Shown: positions 1 to 13,600, numbered from the stretch's first letter. The stretch is 64,000 nt of DNA from Apodemus sylvaticus (GCF_947179515.1 NC_067483.1:85281072-85345071), one strand, 5' to 3'. The notes: a model not told the origin generated them from the letters alone. Made by a program: numbers and translations.

Positions 1-460
1 TGTGCTAATCTCAGGCAGCCTGCAGCACCAGCAAGAAGTTGGGAGATCCAGTCTGGCTGTCCGATACCTGTGTAGACAAGGGAGGGTGGGCGGGATACAG
101 GGAAATGAACACAGAGAGGCTCTCTCAGAAGTAGATGCCCTGATCAGTTCACTGTGTCTGCCTGAAAACTACATGCAGGCAGTTGTGCTCCAGGGTCTCC
201 TGTTCCTGCCTGCAATTCTTACACAGCAGTGCAAAGTCTAGCTCCAGGCTGGGGTGCTGCCCCTCTCTGCCTGGGGCTTGGGGGAGGGAGGCCCTCTGCA
301 GTTCTCTGAAGGCCCCTCAGACCCAGTCAGCATTCAAACCACACACTGCTGCAGCCTAGATTGCCTTCCCAGCTGTGTATTTGGCGGTGGGGGTGGGGGG
401 ACAGTGAACTTTTATCTCAGGTTAGTTGAGTACTAATGGATACATTGGGTGCTAATTTTT
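1..460. other. Upstream flank, nothing recognised
   Basis: The sequence is moderately GC-rich with a short G-rich run near 383-401. Small open frames lack any recognisable domain or splice support. It could be the end of an old repeat cut by the window edge. Confidence 0.4.
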
Positions 461-702
461 TGTGGTAAATCTCCAACCCAAATAAGCCCTGTGTAAGGAA
501 AATACAACTCAATTAATACAAATACAAGCTGCATGCCTAGACTGGGCAGATCTACCACTACTCTACTATATTCCCCATCTATGAGAGCCCTTGCAACTTG
601 CGTTTTTTTAGGCCACATGCTTCTGTTCCACGTTCCTCCCATCTCCTCTTCTCTCTTTCTCTCTCCTTCCTCTCCTCATCTCCCCTCCTCCTTTTCCTCC
701 AC

Positions 703-765
<63 letters not shown>

Positions 766-950
766 ACTTTAAGCTCCTCCTTCACTTCCACTGCCCAATC
801 GTCAGCTCTAGCCTTTATTTTACAAGTTAACATGGGAAGAAGGTTCACATGAATGCACCTGAGTATGTGATTCCCCCCCTTGTCTAAGGCAGCCCCTCTT
901 GGGGAAGCAAAATTAGCATCAAAATACAAACAGCACCAGGGCAATCCACA
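461..950 (+). repeat. LTR-like dispersed repeat, copy 1 (TG...CA ends)
   Basis: It starts TGTGGTAAATCTC, ends GCAATCCACA, and recurs in the same orientation at about 38897-39287 and 46951-47385. The TG/CA ends and dispersed copies suggest a solo LTR; I cannot name the family. A CT repeat (708-764) interrupts it. Confidence 0.65.
708..764. repeat. (CT)n microsatellite
   Basis: An uninterrupted CT dinucleotide run inside the LTR-like repeat. It generates the spurious Ser-Leu and Arg-Glu frames on the two strands. Confidence 0.95.
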
Positions 951-1062
951 GCTTGTATCAACTTGCTCTTAGAGTGCTCCAGAAGGCAGAGCTGGGGAAG
1001 TGACGCCAGATCATGTGTGGATCCCAGACACTGAAAACAAGAAGCTGTAACACTGAAGTTGC

Positions 1063-1757
1063 CTTGGAGACCCCAAGATGTTCTAGATGCCACAGTTGTG
1101 GGCTATCTGCTGAGGAAAGCTGCTAACAGAGGATAGAAACAGCCCAGGAGAAAGAAGTTGTTGCAGTCAACAAGATGAAAAAGGAGTTGGAGATCTGAAG
1201 ACCGTGTTGACCTCAAACAGGGAGATGCAGAATTTGGAGTTCACCCACCTGTTTTCCTGTCTTGCTTTGGGGATTAAGTGATTGGATGACTCTCAGAAGA
1301 GACTTTGAAATTTGGACTTTTAGCATCATTGCGATTGCTATAGGCTATGGGGACCTTTGAAGTTGGAATAAATGTATTTTGTATTACTGCTATATTTAGG
1401 TATGGCCCCCATAGACTCATATTTTGAACAAGCCTATGGGGGTCAGAGTGTGGCACTTATTAGAGGGTGCAGCCTTGTTGGAGTAGGTGTGGCCTTGTTA
1501 GAGTAGGTGTGTCACTGTGGATATGGGCTTTAAGACCCTCATCCTAGCTGCCTGGAAATCAGTCTTCTGCTAGCAGCCTTCAGATGAAGATGCAGAACTC
1601 TTTCTACACCACACCTGCCTGGATGCTGCCATGTTCCTGCCTTGATGATAATGGACTGGACCTCTGAACCTGTAAGCCAGCTCCAATTAAATGTTGTCCT
1701 TATAAGAGTTGCCTTGGTCATGGTGCCTGTTCACAGCAGTAGACCGTGACTAAGACA
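1063..1757 (+). mobile_element. MaLR-type internal remnant plus LTR
   Basis: The 3' part (about 1445-1757) is an ORR1-like MaLR LTR with the usual order: GTGGCCTTGTTGGAGTAGG, GATAATGGACT, AATTAAATG, TTGGTCATGGTG and terminal CTAAGACA. The upstream part (GAAGTTGGAATAAATG and similar) matches the internal sequence that precedes the LTR in the element at 61114-63536. Confidence 0.75.
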
Positions 1758-2135
1758 CCGTCCCACCCACTTGCTGCCCTGTAACAACCCCAGCTTGTAA
1801 GTAAATACACTCTGAGCCTTGCAGGAATCCCTCTGCAACTTTTCCTCCCACTTCATGGTGTTGCTCTGTCTGAAGCTGCTCAAGGCCTTCTGCCTTCCCT
1901 TCTGTCATTTTAACCAGAGCTCGGGTAAGAGCTGCTAGCACTTACCTGTCTGAGCTCTACAAATAAGACAGTTAAATGGCTGACAAACTATGCAGTAATG
2001 CTTAAGTATGATGGTGTCAGGATTCCTTTGATCCCTGTTTTCTCTTCACTAGCACTCCTTTCTCCCCCTGTAAGCCTTCACAATGTACCTTTGATGAGCC
2101 AGACTACCTCCATTTAAGGCTTAAAGGCCATAAGA
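1758..2135. other. Unannotated intergenic sequence
   Basis: No gene, SINE core or LTR ends recognised. It ends at a poly-T tract (2140-2174), the tail of an antisense retroposon. Confidence 0.4.
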
Positions 2136-2138
2136 CTA

Positions 2139-2139
<1 letters not shown>

Positions 2140-2176
<37 letters not shown>

Positions 2177-2540
2177 TGTGAGAAATGTGAAATGTGAGTG
2201 CTCTGCTAAGCACACATACCTTCATGCCAGAAGAGGGCACCAGATCCCCTTAGAGATGGTAGCTGTGATCTTTTTTCTTCCTTTCTTCCTTCCTTTCTTT
2301 CTTTCTTTCCTTTTTTTTTTTTTTTTTTTTTTTTTTTGGATTTGGATTTTTTCCGAGACAGGGCTTCTCTGTATAGCCCTGGCTGTCCTGGAGCTCACTC
2401 TGTAGACCAGGCTGGCCTCGAACTCAGAAATCTGCCTGCCTCTACCTCCCAGAGTGCTGGGATTACAGGTGTGCGCCACCACTGCCCGGGCCCTGGTAGC
2501 TGTGATCTTAACCACTGAACCATCTCACCAGCCTCTTAAA
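2140..2540 (-). mobile_element. Antisense B2/B3 SINE split by a B1 insertion
   Basis: A B2-type body (GCCAGAAGAGGGCACCAGAT ... ACCACTGAACCATCTCACCAG) is interrupted. The interruption is a (TTTC)/poly-T tract plus an antisense B1 (2341-2490). A 16-bp direct repeat, TGGTAGCTGTGATCTT, at 2257-2272 and 2494-2509 is the B1 target-site duplication, so B1 is the younger insertion. Confidence 0.85.
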
Positions 2541-2579
2541 GTCATCTTATAGCAAAGACAAAATAAGTTCATATCTGTT

Positions 2580-2965
2580 TTTGGTTACACCTGTGTTTCT
2601 CAAAGACAGGGCCAGGCCCCACCTGTAAGCTTAACTTCAAATGGTTCCTGACTGCATGTCCCAGGAAGCAGCAACCATGTCTTGGTTTCAAAAGTAACTG
2701 TCTTGCAACCCTATGACTCCTGATTCTGTCCACCTTACAACCGTGCCTTTGTTCCTGGAGGTCCTCAGGACTACATTATAACTTGTTATGCTTATTTTCT
2801 GCTCCAGCAAGGCCACCTGTTTTGGCCACTGGATCCCCCATTTGGTAACCCCCTTACCCAAGTTCTATAAAAACCTCCCTAATGTCCAATACTGACCTCT
2901 CGAACCCCAACTGGGGCAGGGGGGGCAGCAGGCAATGTATAGGAATAAAAAAAATGTTTGCTTTA
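2580..2965 (+). mobile_element. LTR-like element with TATA box and poly(A) signal
   Basis: It shows promoter/polyadenylation architecture: CTATAAAAACC near 2867 and AATAAAAAAA near 2944. This resembles a solo class I ERV LTR. The family is not identified and the ends are approximate. Confidence 0.5.
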
Positions 2966-3465
2966 ATTAGTTGCCTACTTTAATTAATTTGATCATGATG
3001 ATTTAGGTTGGTTTTACTCCTCTCATCTTTGGGATTAATACATTGCAAAACAGTCTCTTCAGAGGTAGAATTCAGCAGATAAGACAAATATACCAGCCCA
3101 TATTTTGCCCAATAGCAAACTTTACTTGCGGATTAAGTTGACATAGTGTACCTGCACTGCACGCAGCGCTGAGCTGTGCTTCCTGCTTGTCGTGACAATA
3201 CAAAGAACGAAGATTCAACTGCTTCCCTCAATATTGCTATACAATAATTGAGTTTGTTTCAGTTTTATCACAAGTTTACAAAGCCTTTGAAAGCAAAAAT
3301 GATCTCTCGTGTAATTGGCTTTTAACTGCAGGAACAGCCGTGACCATTCATTTCTATTCCTTTTTCCCCATGAAAACAAGAAAAAAATAATTTCGTTCTA
3401 TTTTTTAAATTACATACAATATTTTATTAATTACTTGAGAGTTTTCATACGAACTGCCCTGGTTA
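2966..3465. other. Unique-looking AT-rich sequence
   Basis: No coding or repeat signature recognised in this stretch. Confidence 0.35.
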
Positions 3466-3640
3466 GCTTTGGTCAACTTGACACAAATTAGAGGCACCTT
3501 GGAAGAGGTAATCTCAACGGAGGAAGTAACTCCATAACTTGTAAGCAAGTTTTTGAAGCATCTCCTTAATTGATGTGAGAGGGTCCAGCTCACCGTGGCT
3601 GGTGCCACTGCTGCTCAGATGGTCCTGAGCTGTATAAGAA
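3466..3640 (+). repeat. Fragment of the GTCAACTTGACAC LTR-like family
   Basis: It shares GGTCAACTTGACACAAATTAGAG-type sequence and the following block with the longer copy at 53838-54235. The 3' part is missing. Confidence 0.55.
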
Positions 3641-3662
3641 ACAACACCCCACCCCTACCACC

Positions 3663-4045
3663 CCCAGCCAGGCAGTGGTCATCATGCCTTTAAGAGGCCA
3701 GCCTGGTCTACGGAGTGAGTTCCATCCAGGACAGCCAGGGCTACACAGAAAAACCCTGACTGGAAAAAACAAAAACCACAAAGAAAGAAAAAAAGAAAGA
3801 AAGAAAGGAGCCTGGTCTACGGAGTGAGTTCCAGGACAGCCAGTGCTACACAGAAAAACCCTGACTGGAAAAAACAAAAACCACAAAGAAAGAAAAAAAG
3901 AAAGAAAGAAAGGAAAAAAGAAAGAAATGAAGGAAGGAAGGAAGGAAGAAGGAAGGAAGGAAGGAAAGAGAGAGAAAGAAAGAAAGAAAGAAAGAAAGAA
4001 AAAGAAAAGGAAAAGGAAAAAGAAAAAGAAAAAGAAAGAAAGAAG
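3663..4045 (+). repeat. Tandemly duplicated B1 fragment with purine microsatellite
   Basis: A B1 core (CCTGGTCTACGGAGTGAGTTCC to CACAGAAAAACCCTGACTGG) occurs twice, at about 3702-3808 and 3810-3900, each followed by AAAAAACAAAAACCAC. A long GAAA/GGAA/AAAAG tract follows to about 4045. The duplication includes part of the tail, which suggests slippage or unequal exchange. Confidence 0.85.
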
Positions 4046-4289
4046 CCCCCCCCCCTGGGGGGGCGGAAGCCAGGAAGCAGCCTTTCTTGGTTACTGCTTC
4101 AGTTCCTGAGTTCAAGGCCATCCTAGGCTACACAGAGGTGAAGGCCGGTCTGAGCTACAGGAGACTACATAGAAAAACAAAGCGATAATCATTTATAATT
4201 TCTCTTTTATTAGTTCTCCTCTGATTTTTCAAGACTGAGTTTTTGTTCTGAAAATTGGGTTCATGAGTTCACCCAGCTGCTAACTTTCA

Positions 4290-4446
4290 GGGCAAGTCAG
4301 GAGATTCCCCGCGTGCAGGAGCATCTAAGCTCTCCGCCCCACCCCTGCGCGTGCCCAGTGTATGGCCAGTGCAGGGCCAACGGAAGCTGCGGGAGCCTGC
4401 TAGCCCTGCAGCTGCGGAGCTGTTGCTTAAAGAAGGAGTGGGCACC
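4290..4446 (+). promoter_or_regulatory. Presumed promoter and 5' UTR of the CATSPERE gene
   Basis: The 150 bases before the start codon are clearly GC-richer than the surrounding sequence and contain several CpGs (CCGCGTG, TCCGCCCC, TGCGCGTG), unlike the CpG-poor flanks. I see no convincing TATA box close by. The ATG at 4447 sits in a good Kozak setting (CACCATGA). The transcription start cannot be fixed from sequence; the boundaries are an inference. Confidence 0.45.
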
Positions 4447-4517
4447 ATGATAGGCCGGCAGGTGGTGGCGACTGCGCTGTTGCTGTGGCTGAGCTGCTGT
4501 GTCTCAGCTCTGTGGAG
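4447..4517 (+). CDS. Catspere1/Catspere2: CATSPERE exon 1 (coding part): start codon and signal peptide
   Basis: Codes residues 1-23 plus two bases of codon 24. The product starts MIGRQ, followed by a hydrophobic ALLLWLSCCVSA core typical of a cleaved signal peptide, then LWR, which matches the start of mature family members. The donor is AG|GTAGAAAG, leaving phase 2. The ATG at 4447 is chosen because it opens the signal peptide directly and has A at -3. Confidence 0.9.
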
Positions 4518-4737
4518 GTAGAAAGATGCATCCGGGCCACTGGCCTTGAAGACCCTCGCCCCCAACCCCCCCACCTTGGTCCCCAGCTCCCCAGCAGATA
4601 GCATGAGCTCCCTCTGGGAATCTTTAGAGATGAGTTTTTGGTTAATCCTATGAAACGCTGTTCTGAAAATTTGCGGTGGTACCTTCACCTTGCTGCTGCC
4701 TTAGATCATTTCAGAGAAAATTTAGAGACAGATGGAT

Positions 4738-4772
<35 letters not shown>

Positions 4773-4781
4773 ATTTTTACT

Positions 4782-4813
<32 letters not shown>

Positions 4814-7611
4814 TATGAAAGTAATGTATTTATTTTGAGTATGTCCCACTACACACTATTTTTCTTTTCCATTTGCTGCTGGGTATCAAAGCCCAGCTTT
4901 CCCTTCTCAGATGAATTCTTAAGTTCTTCCTGCACCTGTGCCCTCATTCCTCCCCAAAGAAGAACCAGAAATGGCGAGGGAAGGGCACATTACTTCTGAC
5001 TTATATTAAGGAGTTGAAGCAGAGTGATTTTTCCTAAAATACTGTATAAACATAAATCAATTTCCATATAGAGTACTGATTTAGATACGGAAGATCTTAT
5101 GAAGTCCTGAGAGATCCTTAAAGCAGGTATGATGGTTCAGTATTCAGTGATCTCTACCTTGAAAGGGATAGCAAAACAGTTTAGGTTTCACATGGGTTAA
5201 AATGCACCTTAGGCCAGACAGTGATGGCTCAAGCCTTTAAACCCAGCACTCCGGAAGCAGAGGCAGGGGGATCTCTGTGAGTTTGAGGCCATCCTGGTCT
5301 ACTGAGAGAGCGTCAAGGCTAGCAAGGGCTACACAGAAAAACCCTGTCTCAAAAAAAAAAAAAAAAAACCCAAAAAACCCAAATCAAACAGTGGTAACAT
5401 TTTCTTTACAAGGAGAGAGGGGCTCTTTTTCCCTAGAGGATGTATTACTTGAGTGGGTGCCTGTGAGTCCCAGCATTCAAGGGGCCAATTCAAAGCAAGC
5501 TTGGGATTATAGTTAGACTCTGTTCAAAAATAAAGTCTGAACTGAAAATCAAGCATAGAGCCTGGAGAGAGAGATGGCTCAGTAGTTACGAGCACTGGCT
5601 CACAACAATCCGAAACTCCGGTGCCTACTGAGTGTAGGATAGTGTCCTCTGTGGACATTGCATACACGTACTGTATGGAAATAAAAGACACAATAAAAGA
5701 GTAGCCATTGAGGAGAGATCTGTGACAGAGCAAAGGCACTGTGCTATGATAACTTCGTAAGCCTTTTTCTTTTTCACAGAGAAGATAACGTGTTTTGTGA
5801 GTCTAATGCAGTGATTCTTGACTGTCAAGTTGATGATATTAAACATCATAACTCCCACCCCACCCACTTTATTTTACATTCACGATTGAACCCAGGGTTA
5901 CATACTAAGCACATGCTCTATATCTGAGCTATGCCCCAAGCCCTCTTCTCAATCCTATGATTTTATTTTACTTTTTAAAAAAGATTTTATTTATTTGATA
6001 TATATGATGAGTATACTATTGCTGTCTTCTGACACACCAGAAGAGAGCACGAGATTCCTTTACAGATGGTTGTGAGCCACCATGTAGTTGCTGGGAATTG
6101 AACTCAGGATCTTTGGAAGAACAGTCTGTGCTCTTAACCTCTGAGCTATCTCTCCAGCCCCTTATTTTACTTTTTATTATTGAACTTCCTAGTACCTCCA
6201 AGTGACATCTCTCTTCCTCAGGATTTCTGATGGAATGAATGGCAAGTCATGTTTCTCTGTTGAGTAGTTATCGCTACCGAGTGTAGGATAGGTGTCCTAT
6301 CGCTGGGTAGGCAGTCTCTTGCATTAAAGACCCTTTTACATTTTGAAGTCACGCAAAAGTTTGTCATTTTCTCCATGTCTTGAAATAGTTATATGATTTA
6401 TGCTCTTTAATATTTGTGGTGTGTTTCATCTGTAGATTTTCCTAATTCACAATTACTTAGTATAAATCTGGCTCCTTTATGGTTTGTGTCCCTGACTATT
6501 TGAATTCAATCTGCAAATAGTTACTTTAGGATGTTTGTATCTATGTATTTGGGCCTTGGGTTTTGTTCTGTTCAGTTTGGTTTTTACAAGACATTTATTT
6601 GTATTATTATGTGTTGTATATATGTAGGGACATGACCTGTGTCCAGGTGAGCTCAGCACCCAAAGGCTAGAGGTGTCAGATTTCCTGGAGCTGAAATTAC
6701 AGGCAGTTTTTGTTTTAGTTTACTGTTTGTTTGTTTGTTTGTTTGTTTGTTTGTGAGACAGGATCTCTCAGTGTAGGCCTGGCTGCCTCTGGCTTTTGAG
6801 TGCTGAGACATAAAGGGGTGTTTAGAGGGTGGTTCTGATGTTTTGATCAGGAATCTTCAGGTGAACACTGAAGGTCCTGTTCCTCCCCGATTGGATCTTG
6901 ACCGATCAATAAAGATGCTATCGGCCAATGAGCTTGGCAGAATAGGCATAGGTGCAACTTCCAGTTTTCTCTGCAGGCAGGCTAGCAGACACAGGGGAGG
7001 AGAAAAGTATTTCCCATACTTAGGGGGCTTGGGGGGGGCAGGGGCAGAGTGGAGGAGAAGGAGCCACCAGCCACATGAGTGGAGCTGCCATGCTTGGGTG
7101 AAGTGGCCTTCGGTGGAGTAGGCCTGGGGGATAGCAGGCCGGATGTTAGAAACAAAACTAAGCTGAGGGCAGATCTAGGGTTTTGAGCTAGGACTAAAGG
7201 TAACTGAGCAACTGAGCTGAGGGCAAAGTTAGAGTTGAGCTGGGAGTGCAGAGAAGGGCAGGCTAGTGGAGAGAGGCTTAGAAGGGCCATTGAGCTAAAT
7301 AATACCAAAGAGAACCTGGGCAGGGCTGGGAGCACAGTCTGCCCAGAGCTTAAAGTGGGGTAGAAAACCCACAAGCTACAGGGGTGTACCACCACCACCC
7401 AGATACAGGCAGTTTTTACCTGCCCACTATTGGTGCTGGAAATGAATTCCAGTTCTCCGTAAGAACAATATATACTTTCAGCCCCTGAGCCATCTCTCCA
7501 GCCAACCTCCTACCTTCTTTTTCTTTCTTTCTCTCTTTTATTTACTTTCTTTCTTTTCTTTTTTCATTTTTTCTTTCTTTCTCTCTTTGATTTTCTTTCT
7601 TTCATTCATTT

Positions 7612-7683
<72 letters not shown>

Positions 7684-10600
7684 TGGCAAGGTCTCTCTGG
7701 CTGATCTGGAACTTGCTATGAGTAACAGAATATGGTCTCAAACTCACAGGAATGTGTCTGCCTCTCAAGTGCAGGGATGAGAGGCAAGCTCCAACATGCT
7801 CTATGTAGTTTGGCTTTGTAATTAGCATAGCACTAGACGTATGAAACCCAGCCACACGATGTTAGCTCTTTTCCATTTTTTTTAATAATGTTTGCCTCAG
7901 ATCAGATTAATTTGTTCCTTGAAAGTTTGGACATCCAGGGCTACACAGAGAAACCCTGTCTTGAAAAAACAGGGAAAAAAAAAGAACGAAAGAAAGAAAG
8001 AAAACAAAAGAAAAAAGAAAGAAAGAAAGTTTTAGTAGCACTCTTCAGCCTCTGAGCTCTGTTTCAGATGAGATTTTGAACAAGTACTTTGTGTCCTCTG
8101 GGATCTATACAAGTATTTAGGCCTTTTGGTTCTTCTTGCGTCAATTTTGGTAAGATGTACTTTTTGAAAGCTATTATACAATTGAGGCCAGATATATGTG
8201 TATATATACTTATATATGCATCTATACTCTATATACAAACCATATATGTATATACATATGCATGCATGCATACATACATACACATAAGAAAGCTAGACTG
8301 ATTCTGTGACTTCAAATTGGCAGCTCAGGAAACAAGGTCTAAATCTCTGTTTCCAAGAACTGGGCAATTCCAGGCAAATCTAGGCCTCAGCCTCCTGGCT
8401 CCAAGCTACCTGGTCTGTAGCAAGGACAAAGGGTCAGCAGCAGTTTCCAGACTTTCCCAGCAACAGTTTCCAGACCTCCCCAACAACAGTTTTCAGGCCC
8501 CACACTCCAGTAATGGTTCTGGAATGTTCCTAGAGGTGGAGCACGATAAAGGTCACCTACTCTGGAATCCCCCTAATGTACTTAAATCTGCCCTGCACAT
8601 TCGATTGGTGGTCTCTCTATCTTGATAATGGGAGACCCATACAGAATAAAACATTCTTTGTGTTTACACACTGTTTGAGTCTGGGGTATCATTCTTCTGT
8701 GAACCTTGGACCCTTACACACATGTGTACACACATGTATGTATGTATGTATGTATGCATGCATGTATGTTTGTATAGTTTGTTCTTCAAAACAGGGTCTC
8801 ACTCTATAGCACACTCTGGCCTCGAACTTAGCATGTAGTTCAGGCTGACCTCCAATCATGATAATCCTCCTGCCTAAGGCCCAAAATGCTGAGAATATAA
8901 ACATGAACCACCAATCAGTTTTCTTCTTATACCTTGTATTGTTCTTGTTTGAGGCAGGATCCATCTTGCTATCTGTGTCACTATATTATATACTAGCACA
9001 TTCCAGTTTATTCTGTCTCTGCCTCCTGTCTTAACATTGTATGCTAGAGTCACTGCACCTGGCTTTTCACATGGATTCTAGAAATCAAACCTGGGTTTTC
9101 AGGATTACACAGCAAGCTCTTTCACCTGCTGACCTATTGTGATGGTTTGAAAGAAAATGGCCCCCATAGGTAGTGGGACTAGTAGGTGTGGCCTTATTAG
9201 AGTAGATGTGACCTTATTAGAGTATATATGTGGCCTTGTTGGAGTAGGTATGGCCTTGTTGGAGTGGGTGTGGCCTTGGAATGGGTGTGGCCTTGTTGGA
9301 CTGTCTTCCTGCTCCCTACAGATCCAGATGAGGAATTCTAAGGTTCCTCTACAGCACCATGTCTGCTTGCATGCCACCATGATGACAATGGACTAAACCT
9401 CTTAACTGTAAGCCAGCCCTAATTAAATGTTTTCCTTTATAAGAGTTGTCTTGGTCATGGTGTCTTCACAGCAATGGAAACCCTCACTAAGACAACCAGC
9501 TCACTGGCCCAGAGATTACCTTTTTAATATCTGCTTTATCCTGTAATTATGACACCTTTGGTTAATATTATTTGTGTCTTTTAAAAATCTTGATCAATCT
9601 TGTCATCAGCTTTCTTGCCATACTCCTCTTTGTATCTCTGTTTTCTGTTTGCATATTTAAAAATCCCTTCTATCTTGATGGGCTTATTCTGATATACATT
9701 CTCTCTCTAGCTCACTGGCATTCTCTCCCATTTTCTCTGTTTTTGAAACAGGGTCTCACTGTATAGCACAGGCTGATCCTCCTGCCTCAGTCTCCTGAGC
9801 ACTGGATGAGAAGCATTTACTACCACATTCAGCAATAAGTTTTCAGACATTTAACTAATAGTTTTGAGTTGTTCTTTCCTCATAGGATTCTCTAACTGAT
9901 AGATTACCCTTATAGAATTGTCAATCACATCTCATAACAAGTAACATGAAATCCTTCCATCATTTGCATTTTGGTAGATTTAATACATCATTCTCTATGA
10001 TGCTTGAATTATTTATCAATACGTTGAGGGGGGGTTCTTTTGCCTTTTGAGAAAAGGTCTCACTCTTTAGGCTAGAATGGGCTGGACCACCCACCACCCA
10101 GTCCTCCAGCTCCACAGGTGTGTGTGAACATGCCTAGATCCAGCAGTTTGTTTACATACATACATATACATACATCTTCTCTTGTAATATTTTATTCTGA
10201 GATAGGGCCTGTACATATCCTGGCTGTCCTAGAACTCACTCTGTAGATCAGGCTGACCTTGAACTCACGGAGCTCTATCTGACTACGCTCCCTGATTGTT
10301 GGGACTAACAGCATGTACCAGCATGCCTGGCCTTGTAATGTTTTAACCAGGCTGCATAGCCACAGGATATGTCCACATGATGTCTGCTCTTGGAAATATG
10401 TTGGTGCTTGCCTTGATCCAAGTAAGTGATGAAGTTTTATAAATATTCTGATTGTGCGCCAAGAGAATATGTTTCCTCTAGCTTTCCAGCAGATGTATGG
10501 AGCCGAGCCTGTAATGAGTAGAACGGTTTTAGTCCCCAAAATGTTTTCTCAGTTTATCCACAAATAGGCACAGAGTTTGAGATAAAAATGGTTCACCTAA

Positions 10601-13600
10601 AAGGCATAATCCATAAATTGTAGAAATGGGGGAAAAGCCATGAAACTAGGAAGGGAGTTATCTATGACAAAATGAAGGAAAGGTCAAGGGTTAGTCAATT
10701 AATGCTCTTTAATTTTTTAGAGGCTAGGAATTCCAGGGCTAGGAATCAAAGCCAGGGCTATAACTCATCTGCACACCCCTTGTCTGTAAGTCTGCTCAGA
10801 TCCATTTCCGACATTAGCACATTAAGTAATTGACACAAGGAAGAAAGCAGGAAGGAGAAGGCATTATCATTAACAGAGCCATCTAGATTAGTAAATCATA
10901 TGCAACTTTTACAGCATCCCTTGATCCCATTCTTTGAGGAGCAGGTAACCAGCAAATTGTCAGGAAAGGGAGCACCTTTATCTAGCCACCAGCACATTCA
11001 CAAATTACACTGCATACTTCAACTCTTATTAGTTAAAATGTCAAAACTGCCACTTGTATTTTTCCTGACACTTCCAAATACAATGTAAAGGATCATATAT
11101 TAAATCCATAGGAAGTGAGAGATGGTTTTCAGTTGCTGGGGGGGAAAACTAGGGTGAAAATCTTTCTCATTCAAATTTATAGTGCTATATAAAAGCATGT
11201 GTTTTCTTTTTTGATCCGTACATGTCCATATAAAATGTCTAATGATGGTGAATATCTGTTGAAATAAGAATTCAGAGAACTATTAAGACTCCTGTAATTT
11301 TGACAAAAGAATTACATAATAGCTTCCTAGCAACTTCTGCCTATGTAGGAGAAAATTTGAAGGTGTTTGATTTTTTTAGCTTGTAAGTAATGAGAAACAG
11401 AGTCTTATTAAATTGATTCAACAATCTTCAAGCACAATGATTGGGCATATATTCATCTATCCAAACCCTCTATGCTAGTGTGGTTCTTCCCAGCTATAGG
11501 CCTGTTGCTTGCATTTAATCTTGCTTTGGCTACTCCTGTTACGTGTGTCTGTCCTCAGGGCAAATTCCTTCTGTCCACCTGCTCATGGTGACCTCCTTCT
11601 GGACCTCATGGCAGAGTCCTTCCTTCCATTCTCTTCTCTCTTCCTCTCCTCTCCACCTCTCATTACTCCCTCCCTTCGCTCTCCCACTGGCTGGGAATCG
11701 CAAGTCCAGCTTTCCTATCTCCTCTACCCAGTCATTGGCTGATCAGCTCTTTATTAACCAATCACAGGTAATTGAAGAGCATTCTTTACACAGCATAGAA
11801 ACAGGATATTCTTTAATAATCATGGCCATGCCCATGGTGGGACTACAACCAGATCTCAGGGCACAGAATTAAACATCTGAATACGCAGTGCAAAAGACCA
11901 TCCTGCAGCACCTACACACAGGAAAAAATGTTTCTAACTTAAAATTTTAGGAGTGGGGCTAGAGAGATGGCTCAGCAGTTAAGAGCACTGACTGCTCTTC
12001 CGAAGGTCCTGAGTTTAAATCCTAGCAACCACATGCTGGCTCATCCATCCATAATGAGATCTGACGCCCTCTTCTGATGTGTCTGAAGACAGCTACAGTA
12101 TACTTACATATAATGATAAGCAAATCTTTAAAAAAATCATTCTTAAAAAGATTTTTTTTTAGGAGTGGACGCATTCCAATGGCAATTAAATATGCAGAGT
12201 AGATGTGAAATAGAGCATCAAACAGAAGGGAAGGCAGAAAAATATTAAGATGTTTTATATAGACGTTAGGTCTGGTTCTACATCCCCCCACCCATGCTCC
12301 TAGAATTAAGACTCAGACTCAACATATATTTACTGATACCTTGTCCATAGAGCTAGACTCTTCTTTGACTATATCATATCTTAAATTAACTCACTTATTC
12401 TGATTTATATTCTACCATGCGTCTGGTTACCTGTGCTCAGGTACCATATGACCTTCTCATCACATTTTCCCGGGCGAATCTTCCACACTGCCTTGACTCT
12501 CCTTGATCTATCCCATAATTCTTTCTGCCTCCTGAATGTTCTACCTAATTTCCGCCTAAGCCGTAGGCCATGAGATTTATTATTGCAGGTGTCATGTCCA
12601 TACAGACATAAAGATGTTCTCTACAGTTTTATGAGCTTCTCCAGCCACTTGTGTGACCTGTGAGCTTTTGAAATACATTTCAAACTGAGATGGATTTTAA
12701 TGCATCCAATGGATTGTAATACATACATCAGATTTCAAGGAATTAGTAAAAAGAATGTAAAAATGTCTTACTGATCATTATTTTACAGCGATTACATTTG
12801 TTGTTGAATATGTTATGAAAGTGAATTTTGTCTGTTCTTGTACTTTGTGATTACTTGACGTTTACTTAATTACATGCACACAATGGCTCGTTGTATTTCT
12901 CGTCTACAATGCCTCTGGAGATGGGCAAGTTTTCCTGAAATTAACGTATCCAAGATAATGAATAGTATAAAAATGATCATGAACAAGGATTTAAAAGTTT
13001 CATTTCTAGTGTTCTAAAACAAAAACTATTGGTTTCTGAAACTCCAGCCTTTGGTTTTCTAAATTCTAGCTGAGTTCATTAAAGAAAGAGTCAAAGAGTC
13101 AAGTGTAATATATCCAGTAGTGTTTGTTCTAATGTATGTAATGAGTAATGCATGTAAAATATATGTAACGTTTATGACAAGTGGGCACCTGAAATCCAAG
13201 CTCTCAGGGGAGTGAGGCAGTTGGTTTATCAGGAATCTGAGGCTAGCCTGGGCTACATAGTGATTGCCAGACTAGTCAGGGCCATGTAAGTGAGATCTTG
13301 TTTCAAAATCCAAAATGAATAAGGAAGGGGACTTGCCTGTCATTTTAATATTTTAACGCTCTGAGCAAGCCCTGACCAGCCAGACTGATGGGTAGTGGTC
13401 ACCGACCTTACTTTTAGCTCTGGGTTCACTTCCCAGGGAGGGCAGAATCCTGGGCATCCCCTCACCATATGTAGAATCTCTCATATGTCAAGGAGAAACT
13501 GCTGTTAATATTCCTACCCTGCCTTTCCCTCCACAGATACTACATGAGTAGCCCAGATTATTCTATTTTTAGTACCAGGAGTTCTGTAAGTATCAAATAC

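Noticed and set aside
3824..4126. 100-codon Lys/Glu-rich open frame
   Set aside because: It is the translation of the GAAA/GGAA purine tract; no stop codons arise in such repeats in several frames.
4287..4688. 133-codon minus-strand frame over the first exon
   Set aside because: No domain and no splice logic; it is an accidental frame in GC-richer DNA opposite the signal-peptide exon.
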